A stretch of 64,000 bases of DNA, from assembly GCF_038443385.1 (NCBI RefSeq), contig NZ_CP151726.1, positions 2,976,001 to 3,040,000 on the forward strand, written 5' to 3'. Made by a program: the position numbers and the translations under genes. The DNA is from Stieleria varia (GTDB lineage Bacteria; Planctomycetota; Planctomycetia; Pirellulales; Pirellulaceae). The notes below the pieces were generated by a model, which was given only the letters and a program-made list of their open reading frames with translations, was not told the origin of the DNA and did no database searches. Below are positions 47,634-57,007 of this stretch, piece after piece (the stretch's first letter is position 1; each line of letters opens with the position of its first letter).

Positions 47634-48055
47634 GGGTGCGGTCCAAGGAGGGGAAAGGGATGCAGAGGCAGGGAAGGCCAACCTGATCATGATATCTCCG
47701 ATCCGAGAGTCAAAAAGATGGAAGACAGAAATAGTCAACAGCCCGCTAGGCGCGGATGATTCACGCGACTCACTATCGTCTTCGCAATACGTTTGCACAA
47801 AACAGCTTACGCGGATTGGCACGAAAGCAGGCTGCGCCTATCAGCCGGCACGCGATAGCGTCCGGTTCTCACGCCTGTCATCGGGAACCGGACGCTATCG
47901 CGTGCCGGCTGATGAATCACCCGCGCCTAGCGGCTTGTGAGCACAGCTCTTTCGCTTCTTGTGATGCAGGTTAAGCTGAGCGGCCCTGTGATCAGCAGTC
48001 CACCACAGCTCTTGCTCTGCTGCCGCTTCGTTGCCGGACCTACACTGCCTGGATA
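47634..48055. other. Spacer with CTAG element copy 3
   Basis: No gene is seen. The spacer holds the 185-bp element at 47747-47931, inserted at the end (GTCAACAGCCCGCTAG) of a sequence matching the right end of the hairpin at 37361-37487. The final ~120 bp before the ClC gene should contain its promoter. Confidence 0.6.
47747..47931 (+). mobile_element. CTAG hairpin element, copy 3 (185 bp)
   Basis: It is bounded by CTAGGCGCGGATGATTCA and TGAATCACCCGCGCCTAG, with the same internal stem as copies 1 and 2. Its ends changed together away from the other copies (GGCGCGG instead of CCCGG) while staying complementary, as expected if pairing of the ends is under selection or both ends are corrected together. 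Confidence 0.88.
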
Positions 48056-49939
48056 ATGTCTGACCGTTCTCTCGCCGATACCCGTGTCCATCGCTGGATG
48101 AAGCGTTTTGAGCTTCATTCACTGGGCAAGTGGATTTTTTTGGCATCGCTGATCGGACTCGTCGCCGGATTGGCGGCGATCGCGTTTGATGTGCTTGGTC
48201 AGTTCGTGCTGCGATTCACGCTTGGCCAATTCGCAGGTTATTCGCCCAGCGAAGCCATCGGGGAACACTCCCGCTTCGGCCACGCCGAAGTTGCGTTCTC
48301 GCCTTGGATGGTGATTGCCGTGATGACACTCGGCGGCCTGGTCTCGGGGATCATCGTCTACACGTTGGCACCGGAAACCGCCGGCGCGGGGACCGACGCC
48401 GCGATCGATGCGTTCCACAACAAACGTGGCAAGATCCGAGGACGCGTTCCATTGATCAAGACGATCGCCTCGGCCATCACACTGGGAACGGGCGGTTCGG
48501 GCGGCCGCGAAGGACCGATTGCTTTGATCGGTGCCGGGTTCGGGTCATGGATGGCCAGCAAGTTGAAACTCAGTGACCGTGAGCGACGCATCATGTTGGC
48601 CGCCGGCATGGGCGCCGGGATCGGCGCGATCTTTCGCGCGCCGCTGGCCGGTGCCGTCTTCGCGGGCGAAATCTTGTACAGCGACGCTGACTTGGAAGCC
48701 GACGTGATCGTCCCGGCCGCTTCGGCATCCGTCATCGCCTACAGCGTCTACGTGCAATCGTTGCCAGTGGAAACTCGTTTCGTCCCGTTGTTCGGTGCAG
48801 GACTCGATCACACGTTCGTCTCACCGCTGCAGCTCCCCGCCTACGCTTTGCTGGCGGTTCTGTTGTTCGTGATGGGGGCCATTTACGTCAGAACGCTGTC
48901 GGGGACGCAATCGCTGTTCAATCGTCTGCCCGTCATTGAGCACCTGCGTCCCGCGATCGGTGCAGCGTTGGCTGGAGTGATCGGCATCGGTCTGTACTAT
49001 GCCCTGGGGCAACAACAGGTCCTGCTGAGCGTGCTGGGAACCGGCTACCGTTCCTTGCAAGTCGCGGTGACCAGCGCCCAGACCATTGGCATCTCGTTCT
49101 TGATCGCGATCGCATTGGCGAAAATCGTGACGACTTCGCTGACCATCGGCTCAGGGGGGTCGGGCGGTGTGTTCGGCCCATCGATGGTGATCGGCGGATG
49201 CACCGGCGCCGCAGTCGGATTGTTGCTGCAGTCGGTTTGGCCGGATTTGTTCACGGAGCCGGAAGCGTTTGCGGTGGTCGGGATGGCGGGATTCTTTTCC
49301 GGGATCGCCAGAGCGCCCATCTCGACGATCATCATGGTGCGTGCCTTGACGGGGGATTACGGACTGCTGTTGCCCACGATGTTGGTTTCGACCTTGACGT
49401 TCGTGCTCAGTCAGCACTTTCGGCTTTATCAACGCCAGCCCAGAACGCGAATGGAGTCGATGGCGCACCGCGGCGATTTCATCGTCGATGTCCTGGAAGG
49501 CTTGCAGGTCGGGGATTTGTACCAGCGGAATCGCGAGATCGTGTTGATCCCCGAAGGCATGACGCTCGACGGCATCGTCCATCGGTTGGCTTACACACAT
49601 CAGCACTATTTCCCCGTCATCGATGCTGATCAAAAGATGGTGGGGATCTTTAGCGACGATGACGTGAGGGCGTATTTGTACAACGACACGATCTGGAGTC
49701 TCGCCGTTGCTCGCGACATCATGCTGGACAATTTTCTCTCGCTCGCCCCGGACGATGACCTGAACACGGCGCTAAAACGATTCACCTCACACAACTTGGA
49801 CGAGCTGCCGGTATTGGACCCCGACCGCCCAGGCGTATTTCTAGGGATGTTACGCCGCAAAGAAACCATCGCCGCGTACAACCAACGCTTGATGGAACTT
49901 AAACGCACGCACTCGGACGAACCGGAAACCGGCTCTTGA
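48056..49939 (+). CDS. ClC-type chloride channel/transporter with two CBS domains
   Basis: This 627-residue membrane protein has about ten hydrophobic segments in residues 25-455 and the ClC selectivity motifs: GSGGREGP (147-154, gating Glu152), GSGGSGGVFGPSMVIGG in the second half, and GMAGFFSGIARAPIS. The internal proton glutamate of ClC antiporters (E. coli Glu203) aligns with Ile206 in VFAGEILYSD, which suggests a chloride channel more than a proton exchanger, though this alignment is by eye. Two CBS domains (about 478-610) form a cytoplasmic regulatory pair that usually senses adenine nucleotides. It has no close co-oriented partner. Confidence 0.93.
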   Translation: MSDRSLADTRVHRWMKRFELHSLGKWIFLASLIGLVAGLAAIAFDVLGQFVLRFTLGQFAGYSPSEAIGEHSRFGHAEVAFSPWMVIAVMTLGGLVSGIIVYTLAPETAGAGTDAAIDAFHNKRGKIRGRVPLIKTIASAITLGTGGSGGREGPIALIGAGFGSWMASKLKLSDRERRIMLAAGMGAGIGAIFRAPLAGAVFAGEILYSDADLEADVIVPAASASVIAYSVYVQSLPVETRFVPLFGAGLDHTFVSPLQLPAYALLAVLLFVMGAIYVRTLSGTQSLFNRLPVIEHLRPAIGAALAGVIGIGLYYALGQQQVLLSVLGTGYRSLQVAVTSAQTIGISFLIAIALAKIVTTSLTIGSGGSGGVFGPSMVIGGCTGAAVGLLLQSVWPDLFTEPEAFAVVGMAGFFSGIARAPISTIIMVRALTGDYGLLLPTMLVSTLTFVLSQHFRLYQRQPRTRMESMAHRGDFIVDVLEGLQVGDLYQRNREIVLIPEGMTLDGIVHRLAYTHQHYFPVIDADQKMVGIFSDDDVRAYLYNDTIWSLAVARDIMLDNFLSLAPDDDLNTALKRFTSHNLDELPVLDPDRPGVFLGMLRRKETIAAYNQRLMELKRTHSDEPETGS

Positions 49940-50244
49940 AGTCGTGTCGTATCATCAAGGTGCAGAATCGAGAATGATCCCTCATCACGCGAACCAACAT
50001 AAAACGCCCTGAGCCGCGACGCGTCAGCGGCCGGGTAAACCAAGTCGCTACTAACACTTGCGTCGTAGTAACAGACACCCATGCAATATCCGGGCTAGCC
50101 CAGCGATTTTGAGGGAGTTTGGATCGCGCGAAGGAAGTTCCGGGAGGGAACCTTCGCTTGGGATGGCAAGAATGTGTTGTCGAACCCTCCTGCTTGCCAT
50201 TCACTTTTGTTGCTGCGCCCAGGGCATCGAGCGATCATTGATTT

Positions 50245-50413
50245 CCGCCGGGCTCGTCCCGGCGGGAGCACAACTGGTTGCTACTGTGTGCGACTCCATT
50301 CCCTTCCTTTGCCCGCGAATCGCCGCAGGCGATTCGCGGGCAAAGGAAGGAAGAGTGTGAATGCGTATTTGAGTAGCTGCCAGTTGACGCACCGACCGGG
50401 GCAAGCCCGACGG
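50245..50413. repeat. 169-bp palindrome with a perfect 23-bp core stem
   Basis: The core is a perfect inverted repeat, left arm 50302-50324 starting CCTTCCTTTGCCCGCG and right arm 50328-50350, with a three-base loop. Outer arms of about 60 bp remain about 65-70% complementary (for example CAACTGG...GCTACT on the left against AGTAGCTGCCAGTTG on the right). It has the look of a non-autonomous hairpin element; no flanking duplication was recognised. Confidence 0.85.
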
Positions 50414-50840
50414 AAGCGAGGAAACTTGTTTCGGATTGAAACTTGAGCCAGCCGAGCCCATTGCATTGCCAAGATGTTGAGATCAAGTCCATCGGAAGCA
50501 AGGCACCTGAATCAAACGGCATCATCCATCGACACGGATTGACGACCAATTTGCGCCCCAATCCGGCTGGTTTTCGGCCTAGAGAATTAACGGCTGTGGC
50601 AGGTGCGGATCGTTGATGCCCGGCAGCCTTCGAACAACGTCATTACTTCTCACGAAAGGTGGCAGCCCCGTTTCAGCGGCCAATTGTGAGAAGGCTTTTT
50701 TGCAGGCCCCAGCGTGCAACGGGGGAGACTCCGTCCATGGTGAAAACACCGGTTTACAGGAAATGCTTGACACACAATCACTTACGCGAAATAGCGTCGC
50801 CCTATGCATGACGCTCCACCGTGCAGCCGATTAGGTTGGA

Positions 50841-50918
50841 GTAGGTCAGGCTAGAAAGCCTGACGTACATGTGGAGCCGATGATGGTGGAGTATGTCAGG
50901 CTGGAAAGCCTGACGTAC
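50841..50918. repeat. Two copies of a 28-bp hairpin repeat
   Basis: GTAGGTCAGGCTaGAAAGCCTGACGTAC at 50841-50868 recurs at 50891-50918 with two changes, giving a 50-bp period. Each copy folds as GTCAGGCT/AGCCTGAC. Similar in style to the GTCATGC hairpins at 697-864. Confidence 0.88.
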
Positions 50919-51144
50919 TGGGGGGATTACGGGGGGAATTCGCGTCGCAAATTTGCTTCAGGGGCTTTCTTTGCATTCCGGGCATTTTGGGGCCTGACCG
51001 ATCCACGGGTGCTGAGTTAGTCTCTAGGTTGACGAGAGGGAGTGTTCTCTGCTGCGGCAGGCTCCCCGGCGACCTTACTTCCGAGATTTCTAACGAATGG
51101 GGAGCGTGTCGCCCTCATAGAAATCACCTACGGAAAGTATCTCA

Positions 51145-53544
51145 GTGTCTGACCAAAACCAGGCCGATGGTGCGACTCAAGTCGAGTCCGCCACCGGCAG
51201 CGATCACCTATTGTCTGTTGACTCCGCTTCGATTGAGTCCGCTCTTGCATCGTTGATGACCAGCGAACTCATCATGACTGACAGCGTCTCAACCGACAGT
51301 GTTGACTCACCCGTCGAGTCGACCGAGCCGGAAGCTACCCAGCCGGCCGAACCTGAATCGGCAGCCGCCCCCGTGCTCGACACCACTGCCATTCTGTGCA
51401 CGGATCCTGTGGCTACGAGTCCTGCCGAAGTCGTACCGGCAGAAGAAGCGAGTCTTATTGCGCCACCCGCAGAGGATTCCCCACAAGCAGATGCTGCGCA
51501 GCCTGCTGACGATGAGCAACCGCCGGTCGAGTCCAAAAAGAAACGCAAGAAACGGCTTGCCGCTGAAGCAGCCGAAGCAGAACTGGCCGTCAAACTTGCT
51601 GCCCTAGCAGGTGGAGCAACCGACGCATCGGACTCCAGCGACGCAAACAGCGACAAGAACACGGCAACCGGTTTCGCTGCGTTGAAGTTGTGTGACCGAG
51701 TTCACCAAGCGGTCGAACAGTCCGGTTATGACACACCGACGGACATTCAATCCGAAGTCATCCCGCACATCATGGCCGGACGCGACGTGTTGGCTCAGTC
51801 GCAGACCGGGACCGGAAAGACGGCCGCCTTTGCGTTGCCCCTCCTGTCCCGTTTGTCATTGACCAAACGTGCCCCGCAAGTCTTGGTGCTGGCACCGACG
51901 CGTGAGTTGGCGATGCAGGTCGCCGATTCGTTCGCGACGTATTCCGAGCACATGTCGGGTGTTCGCGTGGCAGCCGTTTACGGCGGACAAGATTACGAGA
52001 TCCAGTTTCGTCAGCTCAAACGCGGCGTCCACGTCGTCGTCGGCACCCCCGGACGCGTCATCGATCACATCAAACGCGGCACGCTGGATTTGAGCGAGCT
52101 GGATTGTTTGGTGTTGGACGAAGCGGATGAGATGTTGAACATGGGTTTCTTGGAGGACGTGCAATTCGTTCTCGATCAAACGCCCGAAAGACGCCAAGTC
52201 GCTTTGTTCTCGGCCACGTTGCCGGCACCGATTCGCGCCATCGCCGATCGCTATTTGAACGATCCGGCCAAGGTCACCGTCAAGACCAAGACCGTCAGCG
52301 CCGAGTCGATCCGACAACGAGCCGTGTTCGTCGCGCCTCGTGACAAACTGGACGTGTTGACTCGATTCCTGGAAGCCGAAAAGACGGACGGCGTGATCGT
52401 GTTTACCAAGACCAAGGACTCGACCGTCCAAGTCGCGGAGCAACTGTGTCGTCAAGGCATCTCGGCGGTCGCGCTCAACGGCGACATGCCGCAAAAGGTT
52501 CGCGAGCGAACGATCGAGCAACTCAAGGACGGACGGTTGGACGTGTTGGTGGCCACCGATGTCGCCGCCCGCGGCTTGGACGTGCGACGCATCAGCCACG
52601 TGTTCAATTATGACTTGCCGCACGACAGTGAGTCCTACATTCACCGCATCGGACGAACCGGACGCGCGGGACGAACCGGCGAAGCGATCATTTTCTTGAC
52701 CAATGCACAACGCAACAAAGTGCGTTTGATCGAACGGGCCACCAAAGGAACTTTGGAAGTCGTCCAGGCACCCTCGTCAGAGCAGATCAACGCGCTCCGC
52801 GTGGAGCAGTTCAAACAACAGATTACCGCGGTTTCGGCCGAGCAAGATTTGACGATGTTCAAACAACTGCTCGTCGACTACTCCATCGAGACGGGCAAGT
52901 CGATGGAGATGATTGCCGCAGCGTTGGCACAGATTTCTTTACAAGGTCGCGACTTCTTGATGAAGGAACGACCCAAACGCGCGAAGACGCACGAAGCGCC
53001 CGGCCGCGAGGATCGTGCCTTTGATGGACGAAGTGACGACGATCGGGGGCCTCGACGCCCTCGTTATGAAATCCGGCCGGTCGAAGAAGGCATGTTGCGG
53101 TACCGCATCGAAGTCGGCCGTCGTGACGGTGTCAAACCGGGCAACATCGTCGGAGCCGTGGCCAACGAAGGCGGTATCGACAGCGAGTTCATCGGCCCGA
53201 TCACGATCAATGACGGATACAGCACAATCGATCTGCCCCAAGGAATGCCCACGACGATCTTTGAAACCCTGCAAAAGACTCGCGTTTGTGGCAAAGTCAT
53301 GCGGATCAGCGTCGCCAAAGATGAACCAAGTGACCAGGACGGAGGCTACAAAGGCTCGCGACCGAGTGGCGGATACGCCAAACGGGGCGGACCCAACGTC
53401 AGATCTGGAAAACCGGGCGGAAAACCCGGCGGGAAGTTCAAAGGCGGCTTCAAAGGCGGTTTCGCCAGTGGCAAATCGGCCGGCAAGTCCGGCGGCAAAC
53501 CCTTCAAAGGCAAGAAAAACAGCAAACGCTCGGGAAGCCGCTGA
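51145..53544 (+). CDS. deaD: DEAD-box RNA helicase, CsdA/DeaD-like
   Basis: ATP-dependent unwinding of RNA, usually in ribosome assembly, mRNA decay or cold adaptation. The start is GTG. Residues 1-170 are an acidic Glu/Ala/Pro/Ser-rich extension with a KKKRKKR patch, unusual in length. The helicase core follows: TPTDIQ Q-motif, Walker A TGTGKT (221-226), PTRELA, TPGR, DEADEML, SAT, then ARGLDV and HRIGRTGRAGRTG. A DbpA-type RNA-binding domain (about 650-725, YRIEVGRRDGVKPGNIVGAV) precedes a Gly/Lys-rich tail (KPGGKFKGGFKGGF) likely to bind RNA non-specifically. It follows a long leader region. Confidence 0.94.
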   Translation: MSDQNQADGATQVESATGSDHLLSVDSASIESALASLMTSELIMTDSVSTDSVDSPVESTEPEATQPAEPESAAAPVLDTTAILCTDPVATSPAEVVPAEEASLIAPPAEDSPQADAAQPADDEQPPVESKKKRKKRLAAEAAEAELAVKLAALAGGATDASDSSDANSDKNTATGFAALKLCDRVHQAVEQSGYDTPTDIQSEVIPHIMAGRDVLAQSQTGTGKTAAFALPLLSRLSLTKRAPQVLVLAPTRELAMQVADSFATYSEHMSGVRVAAVYGGQDYEIQFRQLKRGVHVVVGTPGRVIDHIKRGTLDLSELDCLVLDEADEMLNMGFLEDVQFVLDQTPERRQVALFSATLPAPIRAIADRYLNDPAKVTVKTKTVSAESIRQRAVFVAPRDKLDVLTRFLEAEKTDGVIVFTKTKDSTVQVAEQLCRQGISAVALNGDMPQKVRERTIEQLKDGRLDVLVATDVAARGLDVRRISHVFNYDLPHDSESYIHRIGRTGRAGRTGEAIIFLTNAQRNKVRLIERATKGTLEVVQAPSSEQINALRVEQFKQQITAVSAEQDLTMFKQLLVDYSIETGKSMEMIAAALAQISLQGRDFLMKERPKRAKTHEAPGREDRAFDGRSDDDRGPRRPRYEIRPVEEGMLRYRIEVGRRDGVKPGNIVGAVANEGGIDSEFIGPITINDGYSTIDLPQGMPTTIFETLQKTRVCGKVMRISVAKDEPSDQDGGYKGSRPSGGYAKRGGPNVRSGKPGGKPGGKFKGGFKGGFASGKSAGKSGGKPFKGKKNSKRSGSR

Positions 53545-53809
53545 GCTCCTGCCGTGTGCTGAAACGATCGGCGTTGGGGCAACCTGACGCCGGTAAACCT
53601 TGCCCAAAGGGAGGCCTCACAGGCCGCTGGAGGGCTTTTGAGTCAGATTTTCCCTGCAAATCCCCCGGCAGGGGGTGCAGTGAGACACGCAGCGTGGATA
53701 AATTGTCACCGTCGAAAGGGGTCGGTTGCAGTGGGTTCACCACGACAGCCGTCAAGACCACTTACGGCACCCTTACTCCACGCCGATCTTTGAAACAGAA
53801 AGCTACTAG

Positions 53810-54589
53810 ATGTGCTTATTGGCCGTTCAGTACAAGTTGGTCCCGGAAAGTCCTATTCTTGTGGCCGCGAACCGCGAAGAGTATTTCGATCGCCCGAGTT
53901 TGCCGCCGTCCATTCAATCCGGAAAGCCACGTGTGCTGTGCGGGATTGATCAAAAGGCCGGCGGCAGTTGGTTGGGCGTCAATCAAAACGGTTTGTTCGT
54001 CGGCGTCTGCAACCGAGCAACGCCGACACCTCTGTTCGGACAACGCTCCCGCGGCTTGCTAGCCTTGGACTTGTTGCGATGCACCACTTCGGCGCGAGCG
54101 TTGGACAAAGCGCTCGACGAGCTGGCCAACACGCGTTACGACGGCTGCAACCTGATCATCGCTGATGGTCAAACCGGCTACGCCATTCACTCCGGTCAAA
54201 CGCAAGACGTTGTCGAGTTGCGTCCAGGGTTGAACATCGTAGGTGCGCATAACTTGAACGACCCTGATGATCCACGCGTTCAGATGGCACATCGCCTGTT
54301 GACGCTGCAGACGTTGGACTCACCGGTCAAGTTTCTGGCGGTGGCGAGTCGTGTGTTTGCCCGTGCTCCGGTTGGCCCTGGTCGGCCCAGCATGGTGATT
54401 CGCAACAAGGATTACGGAACCGTCAGCAGTTCGCTGATCGCACTGGGAGTCAAACCCCGCGACGCGATCTATCAGTTCAGTAACGGAGCGCCGGATCGTT
54501 CAAAATACGAAGACTGCTCCCCGATGTTGCGAGACATCCTGAGCCGCGGACTTCGTGAGGCACGAACCAAAGCGAAAGCCAGCGTCTGA
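53810..54589 (+). CDS. NRDE/TANGO2-family protein
   Basis: The 259-residue protein begins MCLLAVQYKLVPESPILVAANREEYFDRPS, with the N-terminal Cys2 and the NREE (NRDE-type) motif that define the family. DQKAGGSWLGVNQNGLFVGVCN, DGCNLIIADG and GAHNLNDPDDPR are further family blocks. An N-terminal Cys after Met removal suggests an Ntn-hydrolase-like fold. The family has been linked to haem handling in eukaryotes, but no bacterial reaction is settled. It lies 265 bp after the helicase gene on the same strand and is directly followed by the dispersed repeat. Confidence 0.88.
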   Translation: MCLLAVQYKLVPESPILVAANREEYFDRPSLPPSIQSGKPRVLCGIDQKAGGSWLGVNQNGLFVGVCNRATPTPLFGQRSRGLLALDLLRCTTSARALDKALDELANTRYDGCNLIIADGQTGYAIHSGQTQDVVELRPGLNIVGAHNLNDPDDPRVQMAHRLLTLQTLDSPVKFLAVASRVFARAPVGPGRPSMVIRNKDYGTVSSSLIALGVKPRDAIYQFSNGAPDRSKYEDCSPMLRDILSRGLREARTKAKASV

Positions 54590-54596
54590 AAGACGC

Positions 54597-55018
54597 CCAC
54601 GTAGCCGCGTCTCTCTGAGACGTGCGGTAAACAATTGTCGCTCGACTTTCCAAGTCGATAGCGTTCTCCGCTGTACGTTGTCGACTCGGGGGACGTGCGG
54701 AAAATAAGTGTCGCGAAATCCACGTAGCAATCATCGCTTCGCGTGATTTTGGCAACGGGAGAGGGCACTTATTCTCTAAACCGACCACGATGTGGCTAAA
54801 CAACATAGCCTGGGGTCGCGGCGAAGCCAGCGCACCCCGGATTAGCTCCGATAGCTGCGGAGCAGCGACAGCATAAAACGTTTGGTGTAGACCACAGCAC
54901 GCGGTGGGCCGGATGCAATCTGTCGCCGCTCCGCGGCTTGTTGGCGGCGTCGGGCGGTGTTCACCTGGGGCTCGCGCCCCAGGCTGTATGCTGTCGTCGC
55001 ATCCGCGACTGAGGGGAT
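54597..55018. repeat. Long dispersed repeat, intact copy with empty IS target
   Basis: This copy aligns with 44971-45381 joined to 46902-46950. It retains CCTGGGGCTCGCGCCCCAGG uninterrupted at about 54966-54986, the empty form of the IS target. It starts only eight bases after the NRDE stop codon. Confidence 0.88.
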
Positions 55019-55234
55019 TGCTGGGAACGTAAAGAATGATCCGGCGATGATCGCTGCGCTCTAACGCCGGCTACCGTCTGTGACCGCTTCACGGTCATAT
55101 GCAGCAACAAAACTTTTCATGTTCCCCGAGACGTGATCGCGTGCGTTCTTTTGCGATCAACCAACGTCGATCGCGTTGACATGCTTGTGCTGCGATCGGA
55201 GAGGGAATTCTGGCGAATCCCATGACGGGGATGG
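55019..55234. repeat. Remainder of the spacer with a fragment shared with 4.5 kb
   Basis: 55041-55099 matches 4483-4540 (GATCGCTGCGCTCTA, GCCGGCTACC, CTGTGACC). The rest, to the stop of the minus-strand gene, shows no recognisable element. Confidence 0.65.
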
Positions 55235-56731
55235 CTACTTACCGATTGCTTGTTGGAGGGCATTTCCTGCTGCTTCCAGAGCGTTCTTGATGTCTTGGAC
55301 GCCTTTGTCCAATTCGGCAGACTCGAGCGTCATCATTTCTACGGTCAGTTGCAGCGGCTGATCGTCGGTGATCTCGTAGCTCATCTCGCGGTCACCTCGG
55401 GCATCCGAAATCGGCATCAGATACTCATCGTGATACACAAGAAGCGACTCGCGTTTATTCAGCGGGATCCCCTTCAGAATCGCCACGCCTTTCTCATCCG
55501 TTTTGGTCTCGAAGCGTGACTCGCGACGTCGCATTCTCAATCTCGGTTCTGACTCGGAATCAATCTGTTGTTGAATCAGTTCGATGGCGTCCCATTTCCG
55601 TCCCAGAATCGTAGATCCGCTCAAGTGCATGCTTTGATTGGGCCACGTCGAGACAGGAGCATTGGGCAGAGGCTTTCCCTCTGGATCCAAGACGGTGACT
55701 TGCAACGTACCGGCGGGTTCCATGGGCACTGTAATGTCCTCCAGGTCGTCACGTTCGTCGATCGTGAGATACATGCCTTGTCTAAAGTGGGGATTGGGAT
55801 CGATCACATCGACGTTCTTGACGACGTGGGTGTCGCAAACGGCAATCAACTGAATCAAACCTGTTCGTGGAAGTGAAGGAAACTCAAAGCTGCCGTCGTC
55901 GTTGACGTTCGTCCATGTTTCCCAGCAGAGCGAAGGGTTCTCGTCCGCGTAAACTCGCCCGTCGGGACGCGGGAGGCAATAGACGCTGATCGTTCCGTTG
56001 GTTACCGGGCGTGGCACCGAATCATCCAGTTTTCCCGCCAGTCGTAGACCGGGCGTCAAACGCAAGTTGCGGATATTGACCGCTTGTTGGTCACGCAATC
56101 GAATGGGCAGGACGCCACTGAAAAGGTGTTTGCCGGACTCACCGGGACTGACGAGCATGGTTTGCCAACTGCCATCGGGAATCGCTCGCGAACGACGCGT
56201 GCCGTTTTCGTCGATGGACCACGTCGCGTTGCGACCGGGGCCGGCCATGGTGACACCGAACTCAACGGGCGTGCCATTGCTGTCGGTAGCGCTGAACGAG
56301 AGCTGGCAACCAGCTTTCATCGTCGCTTCTGCTGTACCGCCACGTGGGTCCTCGTCCAGTCGTTCAGAGATGTACTCGGGATGGCTCAACAGGGCAGAGA
56401 CTTCACAGGTCGTGTTCCACTCGGGCGACCGACCGAATTTGACGGGGTACATGATCGTTACTTTGCCCTCGGCATCGGTCTTGGGCGCACCTGGAGGTCC
56501 GACGTTGTAGGTCGGCCAACCGTAGTGGCTGCCACGGTCTTCCAAGCAACGGCACGCGTACGGCCGAACCACGACGCCCGCGATCGGTTTTCCTTCTTCG
56601 TCTTTCACCGATACGACCAGCGGAGCGGTTTCGGTGGGCTCGATGATACGATCTTCGTCCTCCACATCTTCCGCCAGAGAGAAGGAAACCGAGCAAGCCA
56701 GCAGGAATGCGATGGTCAGCAATCGTCTCAT
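55235..56731 (-). CDS. Exported protein with carboxypeptidase-regulatory-like domains
   Basis: The 498-residue protein has a clear signal peptide (MRRLLTIAFLLACSVSFSLA). Three or more carboxypeptidase-regulatory/Ig-like units follow: APLVVSVKDEEGKPIAGVVVRPYACRC near 30-55, a central unit with LRLAGKLDDSVPRPVTNGTISVYC, and GTLQVTVLDPEGKPLPNAPVSTW near 330-350. The end is helical (DIKNALEAAGNALQQAIGK). Such domains are beta-sandwiches used for binding or spacing in envelope proteins. No catalytic residues are visible. ATG 56731 is set by the signal peptide. It is divergent from the CotH gene, sharing a 276-bp upstream region. Confidence 0.8.
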   Translation of the reverse strand: MRRLLTIAFLLACSVSFSLAEDVEDEDRIIEPTETAPLVVSVKDEEGKPIAGVVVRPYACRCLEDRGSHYGWPTYNVGPPGAPKTDAEGKVTIMYPVKFGRSPEWNTTCEVSALLSHPEYISERLDEDPRGGTAEATMKAGCQLSFSATDSNGTPVEFGVTMAGPGRNATWSIDENGTRRSRAIPDGSWQTMLVSPGESGKHLFSGVLPIRLRDQQAVNIRNLRLTPGLRLAGKLDDSVPRPVTNGTISVYCLPRPDGRVYADENPSLCWETWTNVNDDGSFEFPSLPRTGLIQLIAVCDTHVVKNVDVIDPNPHFRQGMYLTIDERDDLEDITVPMEPAGTLQVTVLDPEGKPLPNAPVSTWPNQSMHLSGSTILGRKWDAIELIQQQIDSESEPRLRMRRRESRFETKTDEKGVAILKGIPLNKRESLLVYHDEYLMPISDARGDREMSYEITDDQPLQLTVEMMTLESAELDKGVQDIKNALEAAGNALQQAIGK

Positions 56732-57007
56732 GAAGGGAACTCTCTGGTGAAGAGGAGTGGTTGGATGGTCGTGAAAATCACGTAAGCACATCCCTGCGGC
56801 GTTCTGCCGAGCAATAGGAACGGCTCCATCATAACGATCTGCTGGGGCGAAATCATCGAACCAAAGGCCTCGGATCCCACGGCGATACAATCGACCCATT
56901 CGCCACACAGTACCCAGGCTGTGCATTGCACCCAAAGTGGATGGTGACTAACATCCGACACTAAATACCCCGTGTTTCTGGACAAAAGACTGGAAAATCT
57001 GCATCCC

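Larger units (their letters stand above)
49940..51144. other. 1.2-kb spacer with several repeats and no supported gene
   Basis: The largest gap in the window. It contains TATCCGGGCTAG at 50088-50099, resembling one end of the CTAG element, the large palindrome at 50245-50413, and two hairpin repeats at 50841-50918. Short open frames here overlap on both strands and have no start-site support. The 5' leader of the DEAD-box gene occupies the last ~100 bp or more. Confidence 0.55.

Noticed and set aside
50058-50561. Short coding genes around the large palindrome
   Set aside because: The frames on both strands are produced by the two arms of the palindrome and mirror one another.
50613-50834. 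Small gene in the 1.2-kb spacer on the plus strand
   Set aside because: An equally good frame exists on the opposite strand, there is no ribosome-binding site, and the surroundings are repeats; I could not support coding.
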